Of a DNA stretch of 64,000 nt, positions 28,201 through 37,564 are shown piece after piece; position 1 is the stretch's first letter, and the number at the start of each line of letters is the position of its first letter. The notes beneath the pieces were generated by a model that was not told the origin of the DNA, did not search any database, and saw only the letters and a program-made list of their open reading frames with translations. The translations under genes and the position numbers were made by a program. Source of the DNA: an uncultured Schlesneria sp. (GTDB lineage Bacteria; Planctomycetota; Planctomycetia; Planctomycetales; Planctomycetaceae); NCBI GenBank assembly GCA_903840265.1, contig CAIMFH010000082.1, positions 1-64,000 of the forward strand. Reading direction: 5' to 3'.

Positions 28201-29893
28201 GATCTTTGTCCAGAGCATCGTTTGTCGTCTTTGTCCGCGATCGTCGTGGTGATTGAGTCGGTTTGGAAGACTCTTTGATGGAGGCACTTTCCAACTTCGT
28301 CAGTGAAGGCAACGCGCATTCGAGCCATTCACCCATCCGCTGATGAAAAGAGGTGTGTCGCTGAAGATCATTCGACATCACCAGCGACCACGCCTCAAGC
28401 AGCGTGTCGTATGACTTCTGCAATTGCCGATCCAAGCTTCGCAGTTGTGACGCTGCGCGATCGCCAGTCTTTGTGCTGGTGAGTTGCTCCAATTGCTCGC
28501 GAATCTGCATGTACAAGTTGCGCTGATCATGCTGCGGATCATGAATCAATGCGCACAACGAACCTAAGCCGAGATGCTCCAATCGCCGCGCGACGACATC
28601 CAGAGCCGTGCGTTTGTCGCACACTAGCAACACGCGCTCTCCACGAGCCAGGTGATCGCCGATAATATTCGTAATGGTCTGGCTCTTACCGGTTCCCGGT
28701 GGGCCATGAATGACCAGACCTTGCGACTCGCGAGCCAGACGGACCGCTCTGGACTGGCAGGGATCTGCCACTGTCACGAGTCGCTCGCTGTCGACATTGC
28801 GGTGGAACTTGGATGCGGCGGCTTCAACCCCTGCGATGGTGTCGGCACCGATTGGTTCTGGTGGTTCTTCCAGCAGAGCCGCTGTCGAGATGAAGCTCTG
28901 GACCGGCCCCTGCAGTTCTTCTGGCGCCGCGGACATCGCCTGCATGTCTCGTAGCAGACCTTGATTATTCATCGGAAACAAGCCGACCACGGCCGCCATC
29001 ACAATCTCAGGCTTCGAATCGTTGATCTCCGTCCGTGGGGCGGCGCACATCTCATCCAGGGACGCGGCTGTGATTGTCGGGGAAGGCAAGTCGAGCGCCT
29101 TCGCCACTCGGCCAGTCAGGTCGTTCAATTCTTCCCAAGAGTCGATGGTTGTTGAATTCGCGGTTGATGTGTGCGGGCGCGATTCCGGATCGAGTTGTTC
29201 GCCTTCCTCGGCATTTCTGTTTGGCATGGCCTGTTCGGGCAATATCGACTGGCCCGTTTGACGCTCCAGCCAGGCAAACAGCGCTTCATTCGGGACCAGA
29301 AAGTCGGCACCGTCATGAAGCCCTGCAATTGCGATCACCGGACTTAACCCCGCTCGTAGTTCGAGTGAAATCGGGATGAATGCAATAGGAGCCAACAGGC
29401 GCTTCGTCCCCCCGGTCACCGAACCACCCGCGCCTGGTGGCAGACTGAGCAAGGGGAATCCGACATGCAGCACATGGACGCCGGTATCCTGTTCGTACTC
29501 GCGAGCGTCCTCAGCAAGTCCTCGCAGCTTGGTGAGCACCGCCTGCTGGGCGGACCAGTTGACTTTCTTGTGCTGGTCTTCCGGTGAGAACTCGGCAAGT
29601 GGTTCACTGTCGGAAGTCTTCTCCAACTCTTCATTAGCTGCTGCAGGTCGACGCTTGCTGGACGGCTTGCCAGCGTTCTTCGGTGCGTTCACACGGGCTT
29701 GTAACTGCGTGGCCTGCTTATCAGAGAGCAATTGTCGCAATGCGTCGGCGGGGCTGATGTCCTGCAACTTGGCGAACTGCATCCAGTCAATTCGCTGCCG
29801 ACTGGAATGCGGCCGACAATTCAAATTGGGCCCGCTGGTCAATCCGGCAAACAGCCGATCCAGCATTTTCGAAAGGATCTGGTTTTTGGACAT
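25265..29893 (-). CDS. Large SF1 (UPF1-like) helicase with a C-terminal Vsr-like nuclease domain
   Basis: 1542 residues. The N-terminal region (about 100-230) resembles the DUF4011-type module seen in large DNA2/NAM7-type helicases (GVHVLHVGFPLLSL, LLAPIAFIPISLELR). Walker A VIHGPPGTGKSQTITNII lies near residue 398, then a long helical insertion (about 450-1050), Walker B DVVIFDEASQ near 1091, GDPKQLPPTR near 1118, and the late helicase motifs LNVLVTRARDEV. The last 120 residues resemble a Vsr/DUF559-like PD-(D/E)xK fold (FCVDVAFHHP, then LGLLCDG and VLEEQGWQLVRCWT). Relatives have GIECDG at this place, so one expected acidic residue is Leu here. Such helicase-nuclease fusions often occur in defence islands; no defence partner is adjacent. 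Start ATG at 29893 has no clear ribosome binding site. Confidence 0.85.
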   Translation of the reverse strand: MSKNQILSKMLDRLFAGLTSGPNLNCRPHSSRQRIDWMQFAKLQDISPADALRQLLSDKQATQLQARVNAPKNAGKPSSKRRPAAANEELEKTSDSEPLAEFSPEDQHKKVNWSAQQAVLTKLRGLAEDAREYEQDTGVHVLHVGFPLLSLPPGAGGSVTGGTKRLLAPIAFIPISLELRAGLSPVIAIAGLHDGADFLVPNEALFAWLERQTGQSILPEQAMPNRNAEEGEQLDPESRPHTSTANSTTIDSWEELNDLTGRVAKALDLPSPTITAASLDEMCAAPRTEINDSKPEIVMAAVVGLFPMNNQGLLRDMQAMSAAPEELQGPVQSFISTAALLEEPPEPIGADTIAGVEAAASKFHRNVDSERLVTVADPCQSRAVRLARESQGLVIHGPPGTGKSQTITNIIGDHLARGERVLLVCDKRTALDVVARRLEHLGLGSLCALIHDPQHDQRNLYMQIREQLEQLTSTKTGDRAASQLRSLDRQLQKSYDTLLEAWSLVMSNDLQRHTSFHQRMGEWLECALPSLTKLESASIKESSKPTQSPRRSRTKTTNDALDKDPVTVELLDEHLTEVRDIVTRAIQVGLNQHPWRECAGMPLATFLEQPASRLREYLSELVAIAGELDRTRDEAIPPFIVPQQKNTSGHEEALATRFPQQLMARKNLVASLRHCLGEVDPMWRKRWAKASFAEIKRADDLLQSMRSARKAIESAALDPRLGLVLADKKTSHGDIAAQIGALQAYLTCCSVWYGWFSFGVRHRAQAILLSYGLPPDAASANQLLAFLIGVTSRELLAAMVEQLTDKTRQRDTAGALVDDAVLLKQCERLELLFETLNQCHHSALTTIKESAQTTLLGGSPKFLDALESSTSRGELLEELRLELADSGLFRPEWQSGTLERACCGESIGNELQRLSTSLDSLGEVLRLQAILDGLPSSLRAIVEQALSTGSDSQAAITEVRHLVLKADIDQWLKSNPQLQGLDGTRLSNLFREVHRLEGEKQPLVRELVLDYWIHRQQERLLASTGTRLNSAGADLRRRLTTRGERAMRLRQVVAVGSKIEGGDPLFDLRPVWMASPETVAQIFPREAMFDVVIFDEASQCRLEEALPVLTRAKRVVIAGDPKQLPPTRFFESAVVTSDNIDVETEQDLFEAHQSEVEDLLTAALSLDIQESHLDVHYRSRNADLVEFSNQQFYGSRLQAIPGHPRNRIRFAPISLYHVGGVYEERANAAEAAQVVKIVADLLRRSEPPSIGIACFNLTQRDQILEALAEFAAEDPDFAEGLGAARNRVGTGAFEGLFVKNLENVQGDERDHMIISTTYGPDKQGRFYRRFGPLGQAGGGRRLNVLVTRARDEVHLVTSIPAELYRNLPPIPEGQHPGGGWLLFAYLAYAERLSDVYRQWRSDDPGQINPQASQVNERSSKASSQFASQLAQLVALRHSIGSDTHWGNDGFCVDVAFHHPRFPEDRTLGLLCDGTRFANTDDPVTWDVFRTAVLEEQGWQLVRCWTPQFFRDPEGHLRQYVTEATRIADSDPDPEAIPVVPAP

Positions 29894-29991
29894 CAAAGCG
29901 ACTTCGACGTGGAATAATGCGATGTGCCGCGAGTTCGTGAGGCAGTCTAGATTCTGTAGATGAATACTCGACGGGGCGACAGACCAAATTT

Positions 29992-30903
29992 CTACAACAG
30001 TCGAAGTGCGGGAAGCAAACCACTTGGCAGATCGTGCAGATCAGGATGCAGCGTGTGCGCGAGCAACTCGACACTGTCGACCAACCGCGGACCGGGTCGG
30101 CTGAAGTACGAGTTCCCATCAATCACAAACACATTGCCTTGCCTCACGCATGCCAGCTCGGCATATCCCGGATATTGCTTCAGCAGGGGAATATCGAGCA
30201 GTGTCCGTTCGACGTTGAAGCCGCAACAGGCGACGATCAGGAATTCGGGATCACACAGGAGAATTTCTTCCCAGGCGGTCGTGCGAGAGCGTTCCCCTTC
30301 CCGACCGATCCCTTCCATCCCGCCCGCAATCCGGACCAGTTCGGGCGACCAGTGGCCCGAACAAAACGGCGGGTCAACCCATTCCAGCAGCACGACGCGA
30401 GGCCGGTACTTCAACTGAGCATTGCAGTGAGCGACTCGATCAACTCGAGCCTGCAATTGCGTAATCACCTGATCCGCTCGGTTGGAAATTCCAGCGGCAT
30501 CACCGACCAGGCGAATGCAATCGAAGACCTCCGACAATCGCATCGGTTCCAGGTTGACCACCTTTGGTCGCCCCGGCAGCGAACAGGCGGCCGCCGTCAC
30601 CTCTTCTTCGGCGACAGCGCAAACGTCGCACAATCCTTGAGTGACAAGCAAATCCGGTCGCAACTGTTCCAGTGTCGGCATATCGAGCGAGTACAGCGCC
30701 TTCTGTGACTTCAATCGCTCCCGCACCAAGCCGTCGATCTCAAGGCTGGTCGCATCATGCGGGATCAGCGTGCGGGTTACCTTGGGAAGCGATTTCACAA
30801 ACGGAGGATAGTCGCATTCATGAGTCACTCCGACGAGGTCGTCACCCAATCCAAGTTGGCAGACGATCTCCGTGGCACTCGGTAGCAGCGAGGCTATTCG
30901 CAA
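29992..30903 (-). CDS. BtuF-like periplasmic-binding-fold protein (cobalamin or metal-chelate binding)
   Basis: 303 residues of the TroA/BtuF-like helical-backbone binding family. It opens directly with the fold (MRIASLLPSATEIVCQLGLGDDLVGVTHECDYP), and includes LRPDLLVTQGLCDVCAVAEE and FLIVACCGFNVERTL. The start codon is TTG at 30903. There is no signal peptide, so unlike true BtuF it may stay in the cytoplasm. Bacteria have many such leaderless 'cobalamin-binding protein' homologues. No BtuCD transporter genes or cobalamin riboswitch are visible nearby, so the ligand is uncertain. Confidence 0.82.
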   Translation of the reverse strand: MRIASLLPSATEIVCQLGLGDDLVGVTHECDYPPFVKSLPKVTRTLIPHDATSLEIDGLVRERLKSQKALYSLDMPTLEQLRPDLLVTQGLCDVCAVAEEEVTAAACSLPGRPKVVNLEPMRLSEVFDCIRLVGDAAGISNRADQVITQLQARVDRVAHCNAQLKYRPRVVLLEWVDPPFCSGHWSPELVRIAGGMEGIGREGERSRTTAWEEILLCDPEFLIVACCGFNVERTLLDIPLLKQYPGYAELACVRQGNVFVIDGNSYFSRPGPRLVDSVELLAHTLHPDLHDLPSGLLPALRLL

Positions 30904-31031
30904 TGGGAATTCCTGTTCTCAGCATTCGGTCAGGGCTGCGGGCTTTTCAACCCTGGAAGGTCGACCGGCAGTCTAGGTCACCAACTCACGAAGGTAAACG
31001 GCCGGACAGAATCTCCCGCCTGGAAATGCAT

Positions 31032-31074
31032 GAACACACGAAAGGCATGGCGTCTACCTCCCTTTCGTGTGTTC
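31032..31074. repeat. Perfect 14-bp inverted repeat downstream of clpB
   Basis: GAACACACGAAAGG (31032-31045) and CCTTTCGTGTGTTC (31061-31074) pair perfectly around 15 bases. It lies 24 bases beyond the clpB stop and could end or protect its mRNA, but no T-run follows on the minus strand. The arms resemble dispersed TTTCGTGTGTT elements. Confidence 0.7.
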
Positions 31075-31097
31075 CGCGTATTCCGTAGTTCAACCGT

Positions 31098-33701
31098 TTA
31101 TCGATGGTCAAACGTAAACTCGCCGTTCTGCACATCGACAACGATATGCGCCCCCTCTTCGAATTCACCGCCGAGAATGGCGTTGGCGAGTTCGTTTTGC
31201 AGGCGCTGCTGAATCGTCCGCTTCAGAGGGCGAGCCCCGTAGACCGGATCGTACCCTTCCTCGGCGAGTTGTTTCTTCGCCCCGTCGGAAACTTCCAGCG
31301 TGAAGCCATTGTCTTCCAGACGCTTTTGTAACCGTACAAGTTGCAGATCGACTATCTGACGGATTTCTTTCAGCGTCAACGGATGGAAGACGATTGTTTC
31401 GTCGACGCGGTTCAGGAATTCTGGCAGGAACTCTTTGCGCAACACCTGCATGACGCGACGCTCGATTTCCTTGTCGTCTTCTTTCCCAGTCATCTCCATG
31501 ATCATCTGGCTACCGATGTTCGACGTCATCACGACGATCGTGTTGGTGAAGTCGACTGTTCGACCGTGGCTGTCGGTCAAACGGCCATCGTCCAACAACT
31601 GCAACAACACGTTGAAAACGTCGCGATGTGCCTTTTCGATCTCGTCCAACAGCAGCACTGTATAGGGACGCCGACGCACCGCCTCGGTCAGTTTGCCCCC
31701 TTCTTCGTATCCGACGTACCCCGGAGGCGCACCGATCAGGCGAGCCACCGAGTGCTTCTCCATGAACTCGCTCATGTCGATACGCACCATCGCTCGTTCG
31801 TCGTCGAACAAGAACTCGGCCAGAGCCTTGCACAGTTCGGTCTTACCGACCCCGGTGGGACCGAGAAAGATAAACGAACCGATCGGGCGGTTCGGGTCTT
31901 GCATACCGGACCGTGAACGTCGGACGGCATTCGCCACCGCCGTGACGGCTTCTGACTGATTAATCATCCGCTGATGGATGTGATCCTCCATCTCCAGCAG
32001 CTTGGTCTTTTCCGTTTGCAACATTCGCGAAACAGGAATCCCCGTCCAGGTGCTGACCACCTTGGCGATGTCCTCTTGAGTCACTTCCTCTCGTAACAAA
32101 CGGTGCCCTTCCCCGACTTCAGATGCTTTCTTCTCGGCGACGGCCAGCGCTTGTTCCGCACTCTTCAACTTCTTTTCCGAGTCGAACGCTCGCACGTAAT
32201 CTTCATTGGCATTTGTTTGCTGAGCCTGTGTAAACGCCTGGTCGTATGCGGTCCGCAGCCGTTCGATTTCCTCTTTCAATGGACGGATGGAGGTCAACGC
32301 TTCCTTTTCGACCTGCCAGCGAGTCTTGAGCGCAGTCACGCTCTCTTCGCGATCCGCGATTTGTCTGCGAATCTCCTGCAGACGTTGTTTGCTTTCGGAA
32401 CTCGGTTCCTGCGTCAGAGCGGCGGCTTCGATCTGCAGACGAGTCAATTGACGCGTCGCTTCGTCGATTTCGGCAGGCATCGAATCCATTTCCATCCGCA
32501 GTCGGCTGGCTGATTCGTCAACGAGGTCGATCGCCTTATCGGGCAGGAACCGATCGTTGATGTACCGATCTGACATGGTCGCTGCGGCGATGAGCGCGTC
32601 GTCGGTGATGCGCACCCCGTGGTGCGATTCGTAGCGAGACTTTAAACCGCGCAGGATCGAGATCGTATCTTCGACATTTGGCTCGTTGACGAGTACTGGC
32701 TGAAATCGTCGTTCCAACGCGGGATCTTTTTCGATGTACTTGCGGTACTCATCGAGCGTCGTGGCACCGACGCAATGCAGTTCACCGCGTGCGAGTGCCG
32801 GCTTCAGCAGGTTGGAGGCATCAACTGCCCCTTCCGCCGCGCCGGCTCCGACAACGGTATGCAGTTCGTCGATGAACAGGATGACCTGCCCCGCGGCTTC
32901 GGTCACTTCTTTCAAGACCGCTTTCAGTCGGTCTTCGAATTCGCCACGAAATTTGGCGCCGGCGATGAGTGCTCCCATGTCGAGCGCAACGACAGTTTTG
33001 TCTTTCAGGTTTTGGGGAACGTCCCCGAGGACGATTCGATGAGCCAAGCCTTCGACGATCGCAGTCTTGCCCACGCCCGCGTCGCCAATCAGCACAGGGT
33101 TGTTCTTGCGTCGCCGCGACAGAACTTGGATGACTCGGCGGATTTCTTGGTCACGGCCGATGACAGGATCGATTTTGCCCTGACGAGCCAGCGCGACGAG
33201 ATCCTTGCCATACTTCTCGAGGGCTTGGTATTTCTCTTCCGGGTTCTGATCGTTGACCTGCTGCGTTCCGCGGACGGACTTCAGCGCGCTCATCACGTCA
33301 GCCTCACTGACGCCGTTCAGCTTGAGAACTCGCTGAGCTTGATCATCCACCTGAGTCAGGGCAAGCAGCAGATGCTCGGTCGACACGAACGAGTCCTTCA
33401 TCGTGTCGGCCTGCGCCGCCGCCTTGTCGAGAACCTGCTTGATGGCTTGGCTGCCCCCGGTCTGCCCGCCCGATGCGCGTGGTAACTTGCCTAGATCCGT
33501 ATCAACGATCCCGCGCAATTGGGGGACTCGGATGCCGATTTTTTCGAGCAAGGGGCGAACAATTCCCTGCTGTTCGTCGAGCAACGCCTTCAAAAGGTGC
33601 AGCGGAATAAATTGCGGATTGCCCTGCGATTCAGCGAGCTCTTGGCCCGATTGAATCGCTTCTTGAGCTTTAACGGTCAGTTTATCAGGACGAAATGCCA
33701 T
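31098..33701 (-). CDS. clpB: ATP-dependent disaggregase ClpB
   Basis: 867 residues, full length for ClpB. The N-terminal Clp repeat domain occupies about 1-145. The first AAA+ module has Walker A GDAGVGKT near residue 210. A coiled-coil middle domain (about 400-530) is rich in Glu, Arg and Gln and marks ClpB rather than ClpA or ClpC. The second AAA+ module has [12 protein letters not shown] near 605 and the C-terminal small domain. It works with DnaK to rescue aggregated proteins, and dnaK lies directly upstream on the same strand. GGGAGG sits 7 bases before the ATG, implying strong translation. Confidence 0.97.
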   Translation of the reverse strand: MAFRPDKLTVKAQEAIQSGQELAESQGNPQFIPLHLLKALLDEQQGIVRPLLEKIGIRVPQLRGIVDTDLGKLPRASGGQTGGSQAIKQVLDKAAAQADTMKDSFVSTEHLLLALTQVDDQAQRVLKLNGVSEADVMSALKSVRGTQQVNDQNPEEKYQALEKYGKDLVALARQGKIDPVIGRDQEIRRVIQVLSRRRKNNPVLIGDAGVGKTAIVEGLAHRIVLGDVPQNLKDKTVVALDMGALIAGAKFRGEFEDRLKAVLKEVTEAAGQVILFIDELHTVVGAGAAEGAVDASNLLKPALARGELHCVGATTLDEYRKYIEKDPALERRFQPVLVNEPNVEDTISILRGLKSRYESHHGVRITDDALIAAATMSDRYINDRFLPDKAIDLVDESASRLRMEMDSMPAEIDEATRQLTRLQIEAAALTQEPSSESKQRLQEIRRQIADREESVTALKTRWQVEKEALTSIRPLKEEIERLRTAYDQAFTQAQQTNANEDYVRAFDSEKKLKSAEQALAVAEKKASEVGEGHRLLREEVTQEDIAKVVSTWTGIPVSRMLQTEKTKLLEMEDHIHQRMINQSEAVTAVANAVRRSRSGMQDPNRPIGSFIFLGPTGVGKTELCKALAEFLFDDERAMVRIDMSEFMEKHSVARLIGAPPGYVGYEEGGKLTEAVRRRPYTVLLLDEIEKAHRDVFNVLLQLLDDGRLTDSHGRTVDFTNTIVVMTSNIGSQMIMEMTGKEDDKEIERRVMQVLRKEFLPEFLNRVDETIVFHPLTLKEIRQIVDLQLVRLQKRLEDNGFTLEVSDGAKKQLAEEGYDPVYGARPLKRTIQQRLQNELANAILGGEFEEGAHIVVDVQNGEFTFDHR

Positions 33702-33863
33702 GGATGAACCTCCCAGGACGATGCCAGTCGGGACGGACGTTGAGCGGCCGCCACGAGGTTGGCGTTAGTGGTGTTAATGATTTTAAGAAAGAATTCGCGA
33801 GAGGACAGGAGTTGCAGGCGGGATATCCAGGATTTGGCTGAAGAGATCTGCACAAATCCCGAC

Positions 33864-33895
33864 GCGGTTCCCGGGCCTTGGTGCCCGGGAACCGC
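33864..33895 (-). terminator. Strong GC-rich hairpin between dnaK and clpB
   Basis: A perfect 13-bp stem (33864-33876 GCGGTTCCCGGGC with 33883-33895) and a 6-base loop, 20 bases after the dnaK stop. No T-run follows in the minus direction, so it may attenuate, process or stabilise the dnaK transcript rather than end it, setting dnaK and clpB levels apart. Confidence 0.6.
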
Positions 33896-33914
33896 TAAAT
33901 CGGACGATCTAGAG

Positions 33915-35813
33915 TTAGCTCTTCTTTTCAAATTCGGCATCGATCACGCCGTCATCAGGCTTTCCGTCAGGAGCTGTCCCTGCTTGTGGTCCTGCTTCGG
34001 CTCCCGGCGCGGCTTGCATATGCTGCGACAAGGCCATGCTGGCTTGCTGCAGGGCGTCGACTGCCGAGTTGATCGCGGCCACGTCGTTGCCCTTTTCGGC
34101 GGCCTTCACCTTTTCGATGCTGCTTTCGACAGCCGACTTGGATCCCGCATCCAGCTTTGCTCCGTGTTCCTTCAGGATCTTTTCGACTTCATAGACCGAG
34201 GTCGACGCCTTGTTCTTGGCTTCCGCCAGTTCGCGACGTTGCTTGTCTTCGGAAGCGTGAGACTCGGCGTCTTTTCGCATCCGGTCGATTTCTGTCTGAT
34301 CGATCCCGCTGGAGTTCTCGATTCGTACCGAGTGCTCTTTACCGGTCGATTGATCCTTGGCCTTCACGTTCAAAATGCCGTTGACGTCCAGGTCGAACGT
34401 GACTTCGATCTTCGGCGTGCCGCGTGGTGCGGGCATGATCCCTTCCAGGTTGAACTGGTTCAGGGCTCGGTTGTCGCGAGCCATCGGGCGTTCGCCCTGG
34501 AAGACGCTGATCGTCACTGCGCTTTGACCGTCGGCAGCTGTCGAGAACGTTTCCTTCTTCGTGACAGGAATCGTCGTGTTGCGTTCGACAAGGACTGTCA
34601 TCACGCCCCCTTCGGTCTCCAGGCCCAGTGACAGCGGAGTCACGTCGAGCAATACCATGTCTTTGACATCGCCCGAGATGATGCCACCTTGAATGGCCGC
34701 ACCGATCGAGACCACTTCGTCTGGGTTGACCCCGCGATGTGGCTCTTTCCCACCGAACATCTTCTTGACGAATTCCTGAACCTTCGGCACTCGCGTTGAA
34801 CCGCCGACCAGCACGACTTCATCGATCTGGCTGGGCGACAGCTTGGCATCTCGGAGTGCGTTTTCGACTGGCTTGCGACAACGCTCGATCAAGTGATCAA
34901 CCATCCGTTCGAACTCTGCACGCGTCACGGTCATTTGCAGATGCTTCGCACCGCTGGCGTCCGCGGTAATGAACGGTAGGTTTATATCGGTTTGCTGCTG
35001 TCCTGAAAGTTCCTTCTTCGCCTTTTCGGCCGCTTCACGCAGTCGCTGCAAGGCCATCGCGTCTTTACGTAGATCGATGCTGTGTTCCGCTTGGAACTTG
35101 TCGGCAATGTGCTTGATCAACACTTCGTCGAAATCGTCACCACCCAGGTGCGTGTCCCCGTTGGTGCTGAGCACTTCGACCAGTTCGTGATCAACTTCCA
35201 AGACGGAGACGTCGAACGTACCGCCCCCCAGGTCGAACACGGCGATCTTTTCATTCTTCTTGTTCTGCAGACCGTACGCGAGTGCTGCGGCCGTCGGTTC
35301 GTTGATGATTCGGTCAACGGTCAAACCGGCGATTTCACCGGCGTCCTTGGTGGCCTGACGCTGAGCGTCATTGAAATAGGCGGGGACGGTGATGACTGCT
35401 CGGGTGACAGTATGGCCCAAGTAGGCTTCTGCCGACTCCTTGAGCTTACGAAGGATCTGCGCAGAGACTTCCGGAGGCGTATAGGTCTTCCCGTGGACTT
35501 CAACTTTGACGTACTCGTTCGGTCCGCCGATGACCTTGTAGGGAACGATCTTTTCTTCCGATTCGACTTCGTTGTGGCGACGTCCCATGAATCGTTTGAT
35601 CGAGTAAATCGTGTTCTTGGGGTTGGTCACGGCTTGGCGCTTGGCGGGATCACCAACCAGTCGATCGCCTTTTTCGGTAAACGCGACCACGCTGGGGGTG
35701 ATGCGATTCCCTTCCTGGTTCGCGATGACTTTGACTTCGCCACCTTCCATGATCGACACGACGGAATTCGTCGTACCCAGGTCGATGCCGATGATTCGTT
35801 CTTGAATAGCCAC
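33915..35813 (-). CDS. dnaK: Hsp70 chaperone DnaK
   Basis: 632 residues. The start is GTG at 35813 with AAGGA upstream. The nucleotide-binding domain shows [34 protein letters not shown] and [16 protein letters not shown]. The substrate-binding domain follows from about residue 390 ([19 protein letters not shown]), then the helical lid and a Gly/Pro/Ala tail ending in [13 protein letters not shown], near the usual EEVD-like DnaK end. It binds unfolded chains in an ATP-driven cycle. Neither grpE nor dnaJ is adjacent; clpB follows. No CIRCE element is visible upstream, so HrcA control is not supported here. Confidence 0.97.
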   Translation of the reverse strand: MAIQERIIGIDLGTTNSVVSIMEGGEVKVIANQEGNRITPSVVAFTEKGDRLVGDPAKRQAVTNPKNTIYSIKRFMGRRHNEVESEEKIVPYKVIGGPNEYVKVEVHGKTYTPPEVSAQILRKLKESAEAYLGHTVTRAVITVPAYFNDAQRQATKDAGEIAGLTVDRIINEPTAAALAYGLQNKKNEKIAVFDLGGGTFDVSVLEVDHELVEVLSTNGDTHLGGDDFDEVLIKHIADKFQAEHSIDLRKDAMALQRLREAAEKAKKELSGQQQTDINLPFITADASGAKHLQMTVTRAEFERMVDHLIERCRKPVENALRDAKLSPSQIDEVVLVGGSTRVPKVQEFVKKMFGGKEPHRGVNPDEVVSIGAAIQGGIISGDVKDMVLLDVTPLSLGLETEGGVMTVLVERNTTIPVTKKETFSTAADGQSAVTISVFQGERPMARDNRALNQFNLEGIMPAPRGTPKIEVTFDLDVNGILNVKAKDQSTGKEHSVRIENSSGIDQTEIDRMRKDAESHASEDKQRRELAEAKNKASTSVYEVEKILKEHGAKLDAGSKSAVESSIEKVKAAEKGNDVAAINSAVDALQQASMALSQHMQAAPGAEAGPQAGTAPDGKPDDGVIDAEFEKKS

Positions 35814-36293
35814 GTTGCCGTTCCTTGTTGGAGTATGTGAATTGTGGTTTGTTTTTGAGGATTAGGTATGCGAATCAGCCCGAGGCAGACCCGCAATCTG
35901 GTCAAGAGCATGGAAGCAAACATCGCGCCCATCCCGAATGCAGAGTCACCGATTGCCGTAACTCATTATCTGGTAATCGCTAGCCGTCATCTCGACTGTT
36001 CGATGGACTGACAGGGCGATCGCTCTGCTGCCATTTTGGCGAAGCGGAGGTCAGTAGGGCAATAAACTGTCGGTGTCGATTTGGCAGTCGCATCTAGGCC
36101 GCTCCGATTTGGGCTTTGAAATTCGATGGTCCGGTGCGCAACCCCTGCCCGCTGCTTGCAAAAGCGATACACCACCTGTAAAAACGTCATTTCGCCCTTG
36201 AGAAAACAACTGTGTGACCGTGACGACTCATCAGACAGATTGTCGTAGTCTGGTGAGGGCAACTTCAGTTTCGCCTGATCGGGAGTGTGGTGG
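35814..36293. other. Intergenic region between divergent dnaK and pheA
   Basis: 480 bases. It contains the ribosome binding sites of both genes (AAGGA for dnaK, GGGAG for pheA). No CIRCE inverted repeat was found. A TTGACC at about 35908-35913 on the minus strand has no fitting -10 partner. A minus-strand frame entering from the pheA region is Ala/Gly-rich and looks like an antisense shadow. No gene supported. Confidence 0.5.
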
Positions 36294-37448
36294 ATGGCTA
36301 GTAAACCGGTGCCGAAGAAGGCCGCAAAACCAAGTCCAGCACCGAGTTCGGCCAAAGCGGCGCCCTCATCGGCAGCGAAAGTTGCTGCGAATGCGGAAGC
36401 AGAAGTTGCCAAGCTTGATCAGGAAATCGTAAAGCTCATCAATCGCCGTGCCGCGGCGACAGTAAAAATGATTGAAGCCGCGCCTGATCGTAAGGCCATC
36501 ATCTACGATCCGCGGAACGATGATGACCTGTATGCCAAACTCGAGTCCGAGAATCAGGGCCCGTTGCCTGGCCGGACCATTCGTGGCGTCTTCCGTCACA
36601 TTCTAAGTGCCGTCCGGAATCAAGCCCGCGTCCAACGCGTTGCCTATTTGGGCCCCGCTTTCAGCTTCTCGCACATGGCTGCGATCGAACGGTTTGGGGA
36701 ATCGGCTGACCTGATTCCTGTGAACACCATTCCGGCCGTTTTCGAAGAAGTGAATCGCGGACACGCTGACTTCGGCGTCGTTCCGATCGAAAACAGCACC
36801 GATGGTCGCATCATCGACACGCTGGATATGTTCACGCGATTGCCGCTCCGCATTTGTGGCGAAATCCAACTCGCGATCCATCACAACCTGCTGGGGCGAG
36901 CCGCTCGAGGCGACATCAACGAAGTTTACAGCAAGCCGCAGGCACTCTCGCAATGCCGGGACTGGCTCAGTCGCAACATGCCGCAAGCCCGTCTGATCGA
37001 AGTCACGAGCACCTCGACCGCCGCTCAGTTGGCTCGCGACAAGCCGGGAGCCGCCGCAGTGGCTGGCAAGCAGGCTGCTGTTGAATACGGCCTGCAAGTG
37101 CTGGCCGAGAACATCGAAGATAATAAGAGCAATGTGACTCGGTTTGCGGTGATTGGCGATCGTCCTGCTGCGACAACTGGACGTGATCGGACATCGCTGT
37201 TGCTGCAGATTCCGCATCGTCCCGGTTCATTGTCAGACGCGCTGACGATCTTCAAGCAATCGAAGCTGAACCTGACTTGGATTGAGTCGTTCCCATTACG
37301 AGGCCCAGAAACCGGGTACATTTTCTTCTTGGATTGCGAAGGCCACATCAAGGACGCAAAGGTCAAGCGAGCCTTGGAAGAACTGGCGAAACTGGCCGTC
37401 CGCATGGAAGTGTTGGGATCCTATCCTAAGAGCGACCCTGTGGAATAG
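36294..37448 (+). CDS. pheA: Prephenate dehydratase with N-terminal chorismate mutase-like domain (P-protein)
   Basis: 384 residues from the ATG at 36294. A Lys/Ala/Pro/Ser-rich tail of about 35 residues precedes an AroQ-like helical domain (about 36-110). The prephenate dehydratase domain (about 115-290) starts with [15 protein letters not shown] and contains [18 protein letters not shown] and the catalytic Thr-Arg-Phe in [11 protein letters not shown]-terminal ACT domain (about 300-375) follows. The enzyme converts prephenate to phenylpyruvate for phenylalanine synthesis. In the AroQ-like part the usual first-helix Arg, the GKAK Lys and the Arg-Glu pair after Asp-Pro are not evident. The ACT motif usually written ESRP reads ESFP. 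Mutase activity and feedback control may therefore be altered. Confidence 0.93.
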   Translation: MASKPVPKKAAKPSPAPSSAKAAPSSAAKVAANAEAEVAKLDQEIVKLINRRAAATVKMIEAAPDRKAIIYDPRNDDDLYAKLESENQGPLPGRTIRGVFRHILSAVRNQARVQRVAYLGPAFSFSHMAAIERFGESADLIPVNTIPAVFEEVNRGHADFGVVPIENSTDGRIIDTLDMFTRLPLRICGEIQLAIHHNLLGRAARGDINEVYSKPQALSQCRDWLSRNMPQARLIEVTSTSTAAQLARDKPGAAAVAGKQAAVEYGLQVLAENIEDNKSNVTRFAVIGDRPAATTGRDRTSLLLQIPHRPGSLSDALTIFKQSKLNLTWIESFPLRGPETGYIFFLDCEGHIKDAKVKRALEELAKLAVRMEVLGSYPKSDPVE

Positions 37449-37468
37449 GTTGGAAATTGATTGAACAT

Positions 37469-37495
37469 GACCTCCCAAAGTCGGGAGGTCTTTTT
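37469..37495 (+). terminator. Rho-independent terminator after pheA
   Basis: GACCTCCC (37469-37476) pairs with GGGAGGTC (37483-37490) around a 6-base loop, followed by five T. It lies 20 bases past the pheA stop and separates it from tpiA. Confidence 0.88.
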
Positions 37496-37564
37496 GTCAT
37501 GGCAGTTGATTGAAGCCGATGGTGGACGGATCAATCGGTTTGATGGTGAAGAAGGATTCAGGCT

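Noticed and set aside
35814-35990. Possible heat-shock control site (CIRCE or sigma-32-type promoter) upstream of dnaK
   Set aside because: No TTAGCACTC-N9-GAGTGCTAA palindrome is present, and the TTGACC seen has no matching downstream box at proper spacing.
35987-36412. A 141-residue Ala/Gly-rich minus-strand frame overlapping pheA
   Set aside because: Its Ala/Gly-rich first 45 residues are antisense to the pheA N-terminal coding region, and the rest has no protein character.
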